From positions 1 to 18,876 of the forward strand of contig JALKBU010000991.1 of assembly GCA_023091735.1 (NCBI GenBank): DNA of 18,876 nt, read 5' to 3'. The notes beneath the pieces were generated by a model. That model did no database searches. It was not told the origin of the DNA and saw only the letters and a list, made by a program, of their open reading frames with translations. The position numbers and the translations under genes were made by a program. The first letter of the stretch is position 1. Each line of letters opens with the position of its first letter. The DNA is from Trichomonas tenax (taxonomy: Eukaryota; Parabasalia; Trichomonadida; Trichomonadidae). Below, piece after piece: positions 16,036-18,876 of the stretch.

Positions 16036-17214
16036 TTAAAATATTGGCCGGGATGTATAGTTAGAAATCAGGGGATTCTGTGATTTCTCTGAATCGGTTG
16101 GGTCTCTATCTAATGGAGTAAAATTATTAAAATCGTTAGTAACTCGAACATCAACGTCAGCAACAATTTGCTCTGGAACTTTATAGCGCCACATTGTCTG
16201 TTTCAAGCCAAGAATCTGTTGGAAAATTACTTCTTCAATTATTGTTCCTCGCTGTTCGAAGACCTGATCAATTTGGTTAGTATATTTAATAGTGACATCT
16301 GTGCATTCGTATGGACCAACAGCAATTACGTAATCAATTGTTATTTTATGTCCAACTAATATTAAAGGCTGATCAACTAAACCATACTCTAAATCACAAG
16401 AAACAAAACGCTCTTCATCTGGGATGTAAACTTCAAGCCATACAGATGAATGTGACACAAGTTTACAAAGACGAATATTAAATCCGTATTGTCTCAAAAT
16501 TTGTCCAAACAAGATGCATTGCTCGATTGAGCATCCTGTGGCTGCTTGGAATATTCTGTCTGCGTCTTCAAACTCAGGAATTCGAATTGCTGCTCTGCAA
16601 TGATTGCAAGAGAATTTTTTGGCTCCAACAGCACCGTTTTTCTTTTCAGCTTCTGTAGGTGGACGGTCTTCCTCCCATTTTACTGTTGATTCTTGACAGT
16701 TTTTGCATTTTGGAACTCCAAACTTTTTAACGCAGCGTGTCGTGAACCATTGAAGTAGTTTTCTAAGTGCTTCTATTGAATAACCGGAAAATTCTTTAGG
16801 AATGATCGATTTGAAGTCTTTTTTTGTTTTTGAATAAATTTTCATTATTTTGCGATGTAAATAATTCATGTTAATATGCATTTTGTATGTATCTTGATTC
16901 ATCATCATTGCTTCATATCTTACTGAATGAAACAATGAATTACAGAAAATATTCATTTTTTCTGCATCAGTTTTAAGAGAAAGATATATATCTACCGGTT
17001 CTTCAGTTCTTTCCAACGAAATTTCAATCGCTTTGGACAATTTAAGATCGTTTATTTCTTTTTTCTGCGGACAATAAAAAATGTAATTTGATTCTGGAGG
17101 CTCGGCATCGACAAATCGTGCGCAGTGTGCAAAGCACTCCCTGAGAGTTAAATCTCGTTCCAAATACTCTTCATGAAAACGTCCACAATACCAGAAACGA
17201 ACATGCATGTCCAA
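16036..17214 (-). CDS. Peptide:N-glycanase-like transglutaminase-fold protein with altered catalytic triad
   Basis: PNGase (Png1/NGLY1) removes N-glycans from misfolded glycoproteins exported from the ER. The 392-aa protein has an N-terminal part (about 3-80) with strand pattern resembling a ubiquitin-like fold, a helical linker, LLQWFTTR (153-160) like the family's LLxWFK, and a zinc site formed by Cys170, Cys173, Cys203 and Cys206. The transglutaminase core follows: candidate nucleophile Cys228 (GCSIEQC), GFNIR, VWLEVY, candidate Asp274 in SCDLEYGLVDQP, then DYVIAVG and DVTIKYT, all in PNGase order. Oddities: the family's C-G-E-W is C-S-I-E here, and the His two residues before VW is Ser257; the nearest His is 255, two further upstream. 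It may be inactive or use a shifted His. No PUB domain or signal peptide is present. Downstream of the PAP2 gene on the same strand. Confidence 0.75.
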   Translation of the reverse strand: MDMHVRFWYCGRFHEEYLERDLTLRECFAHCARFVDAEPPESNYIFYCPQKKEINDLKLSKAIEISLERTEEPVDIYLSLKTDAEKMNIFCNSLFHSVRYEAMMMNQDTYKMHINMNYLHRKIMKIYSKTKKDFKSIIPKEFSGYSIEALRKLLQWFTTRCVKKFGVPKCKNCQESTVKWEEDRPPTEAEKKNGAVGAKKFSCNHCRAAIRIPEFEDADRIFQAATGCSIEQCILFGQILRQYGFNIRLCKLVSHSSVWLEVYIPDEERFVSCDLEYGLVDQPLILVGHKITIDYVIAVGPYECTDVTIKYTNQIDQVFEQRGTIIEEVIFQQILGLKQTMWRYKVPEQIVADVDVRVTNDFNNFTPLDRDPTDSEKSQNPLISNYTSRPIF

Positions 17215-17775
17215 ATTTATTCTTTATTTACTTGTCATATTTTATAATTTATATGGCAAATTTACTTATTCTCATTTTATTTACATATAGTTACCGAATA
17301 TCTATATTATTTCGTTGTAATTAATTATAATATCGAAATTTATACTTATATACAAAAGTATTAACTTATATAAATGCGAATTTAGTATTTCAAAATATAA
17401 TTTGCTAAATGAACATAAAAACCCAGAATTAAGTAAGCAAATTGTGTGTTATTCTATTGATGATCTGTATTTGAACCATTTCGTGGCAAATATTATTGTA
17501 TTCAAATAATATTCAATTAACACTTCAATATTCCTTAATTTGTTAATAATATGTGCATGCAGCTTGATAGAGTTATTTTCTGGATAATTTGCAAAAAATA
17601 TCAATTCAATTTCGAAAAATTAGCTTTATGCTTGTAATAAGCATTAAATAAAAGCTAATATCCTTTGCAATTGCATTATGAAAAGCATATGTGTTCAATA
17701 TTAAGATAATAATTTGATAGGAAATTTATTTTGAACTAAACTTTGAACAATTGTGGTAAAACACTACAAAAACAA
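17215..17775. other. AT-rich spacer between PAP2 and the PNGase-like gene
   Basis: Besides the bipartite motif close to the PNGase-like start I see no gene, RNA or notable repeat in this spacer. Confidence 0.55.
17233..17260 (-). promoter_or_regulatory. Bipartite promoter-like motif of the PNGase-like gene
   Basis: Read toward the gene, TTTGCCAT (17253-17260) is followed after 14 bases by ATGACA (17233-17238), ending 18 bases before the start codon. It is the same pair seen ahead of profilin with a 13-base gap. Confidence 0.45.
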
Positions 17776-18522
17776 TTAATTGATCAATGACTCAGCAGAT
17801 TCTGGTTTTTGCTCATCATCAAATTTACGGAAAATAACCTTCTTTGTGGTTTTCCAGAACACCATTGTGATTGTTATTCCAATAATGAAACCACCAATTA
17901 CGTCACTTGGATGGCTCTTGAAATCACGAATTCTTGTTGCACCAATCCAAAATCCGCAAACGATAGGAAGAGATTCTAATATTATAAGCGGTGTAGATTT
18001 GGCTTTGATGAGTTTTTGCAAAAAAAGAGAGAAGAAAATAAAACTTGATATCGCGGAAGCTGAATGAGTTGATGGAAATGAGCGCAGTAAATCATTTAAG
18101 TCGTTCTTTTCAAGAAATGCGCATGTATCCGGTGTTGCTGTCGATCCACAGCGTGCATAAAAATCTGGACCTGCACGGCCAACGAAGTTTTGCAAAAACA
18201 AAACAACTGAGTTGGTTGCAGCTACTGTCGTAACGTGGGTCCACAAGCAAGGGAAAATATTGAAATGTTTGAATATTTTTGGAAATCGTGAATGAACGAA
18301 ATGCAAAATAACGAAAACAGTCCATATGCATGGAAATGTAATGATAATGAGGACGAGAATAGGAATAATTTCTTTAGATTTATAAAGATAATTGTATTCA
18401 GCGTTTTGTGAAGGAAGGTACATATGGTAGGGGGTCAAAAATGATAGACTAATCCATGCACAGACGCTCAATATCATACATGCGAGCTCAAGGATATCGA
18501 GACGCTCTAAAAATGTTCTCAT
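17776..18522 (-). CDS. PAP2-superfamily membrane protein, probable pseudoenzyme
   Basis: PAP2/lipid-phosphate phosphatases dephosphorylate lipids such as phosphatidate using three motifs: K-x6-RP, PSGH and SR-x5-H-x3-D. The 248-aa product has the family's six-helix layout (hydrophobic segments about 11-30, 51-74, 95-112, 155-170, 178-194, 208-223) and the motifs in order, but key residues are changed. Motif 1 reads QNFVGRAGP (111-119), so Lys is Gln111 and Arg is Gly118. Motif 2 is SFPSTH with His153 kept and Gly replaced by Thr. Motif 3 is TRIRDFKSHPSD (196-207); counting from Arg197, the nucleophile position is Ser203 and His204 is the following residue (usual KHHxSD). The frame is intact and the fold residues are conserved, so it is not an obvious pseudogene. 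Phosphatase activity is unlikely by the classical mechanism; lipid binding or a scaffold role is inferred. Confidence 0.8.
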   Translation of the reverse strand: MRTFLERLDILELACMILSVCAWISLSFLTPYHMYLPSQNAEYNYLYKSKEIIPILVLIIITFPCIWTVFVILHFVHSRFPKIFKHFNIFPCLWTHVTTVAATNSVVLFLQNFVGRAGPDFYARCGSTATPDTCAFLEKNDLNDLLRSFPSTHSASAISSFIFFSLFLQKLIKAKSTPLIILESLPIVCGFWIGATRIRDFKSHPSDVIGGFIIGITITMVFWKTTKKVIFRKFDDEQKPESAESLIN

Positions 18523-18530
18523 TGGGAGTA

Positions 18531-18538
18531 AAAAGTGC
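18531..18538 (-). promoter_or_regulatory. Initiator-like GCACTTTT upstream of PAP2
   Basis: Read toward the gene, GCACTTTT ends eight bases before the PAP2 start codon. It differs from the trichomonad initiator by one base (G for T), and its position mirrors the TCACTTTT of the poly(A) polymerase gene. Confidence 0.4.
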
Positions 18539-18667
18539 TAATTAACCTTTATTTCTCGATAACAGTTCCATATAGAAGTTAATGTTTTATGGAGGCAACA
18601 GAACTCTATAAAAAGAGTACAATTGTACATAAACATGTTTTATGTAGGCGTTACTAGAAATATGAAT

Positions 18668-18876
18668 TCAAGACAACATTGTAGCATTCATGAATAATGG
18701 GAAGAAATTGATAATTTTGTATTTTATTTGGATTGTATCATCGTGGATGTTTTGATTGGAGATCAATATTATTGGAATTTCGGCATCACAGATGAATGTG
18801 GATAGATGTGAAAGATTTAAGGGAATTTTCCCGTTTTGTGTGTTTAAAGTGATTACAGTACCTGTTCCTTCTTTAA
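18668..18876 (-). CDS. 3' end of a second beta-helix (Pmp-like) gene copy, runs off the window
   Basis: Read leftward from the window edge, the last 69 codons encode KEGTGTVITLNTQNG and onward to NATMLS and a stop. They match the C-terminal 68 residues of the pseudogene at 13719-14717 with about 10 differences; hand alignment at DNA level gives roughly 87% identity. No stop or frameshift occurs in the visible part, so this copy may be intact or simply cut by the window. No membrane anchor is present at the C-terminus, which suggests secretion or non-covalent surface attachment. It faces away from the first copy, forming a large inverted pair around SYS1, the PNGase-like gene and PAP2. Confidence 0.7.
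   Translation of the reverse strand, partial: KEGTGTVITLNTQNGKIPLNLSHLSTFICDAEIPIILISNQNIHDDTIQIKYKIINFFPLFMNATMLS

Noticed and set aside
1..18876. Spliceosomal introns
   Set aside because: All recognised proteins align along their full length in single frames; no gap calls for an intron.

Overview
ORGANISM. The window looks like nuclear DNA of a parabasalid protist, most probably a trichomonad of the Tritrichomonas/Trichomonas type; this is inferred from sequence style and was not tested by a search. Every protein gene is a single uninterrupted reading frame with the standard code. The spacers are very AT-rich. Several start codons lie only about 8 to 30 bases behind a TCACTTTT/TCATTTTT motif, which resembles the trichomonad initiator (consensus TCAYTW). 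A decaying family of secreted beta-helix (Pmp-like) proteins is also present. The conserved proteins are eukaryotic: profilin, GAF-domain phosphodiesterase, poly(A) polymerase, SYS1, a PNGase-like protein, and a FOP/FOR20-like LisH protein.

LAYOUT. 1-1063: AT-rich DNA, no supported gene. 1064-2107 (+): GT17 glycosyltransferase. 2651-3043 (-): profilin. 3116-4041: a 926-bp element with 51-bp terminal inverted repeats and a GAAC target duplication, lying between the divergent profilin and beta-trefoil genes. Inside it five hairpins sit about 123 bp apart. 4322-4424: four TTACATGTCA boxes ahead of a beta-trefoil-like gene (4437-5510, +). 5860-6732 (+): LisH FOP/FOR20-like protein. 7416-10676 (+): cyclic-nucleotide phosphodiesterase with tandem GAF domains. 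10973-11059: tRNA-Gln-like relic. 11386-12891 (+): canonical poly(A) polymerase. 13719-14717 (+): beta-helix pseudogene with two in-frame stops. 15432-15893 (+): SYS1. 16036-17214 (-): PNGase-like protein with an altered active site. 17776-18522 (-): PAP2-fold protein lacking most catalytic residues. 18668-18876 (-): 3' end of a second beta-helix copy, inverted relative to the first, so the two copies bracket SYS1, PNGase-like and PAP2.

HOW THE GENES RELATE. There is no operon logic; each gene appears to have its own short promoter. Themes are secretory-pathway and glycan work (GT17, SYS1, PNGase-like, PAP2), the cytoskeleton and basal body (profilin, LisH), and signalling and RNA processing (phosphodiesterase, poly(A) polymerase). 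The most novel candidates are the periodic hairpin element, the two catalytically eroded but open enzymes, a two-part promoter motif shared by profilin and the PNGase-like gene, and the tRNA-like relic.
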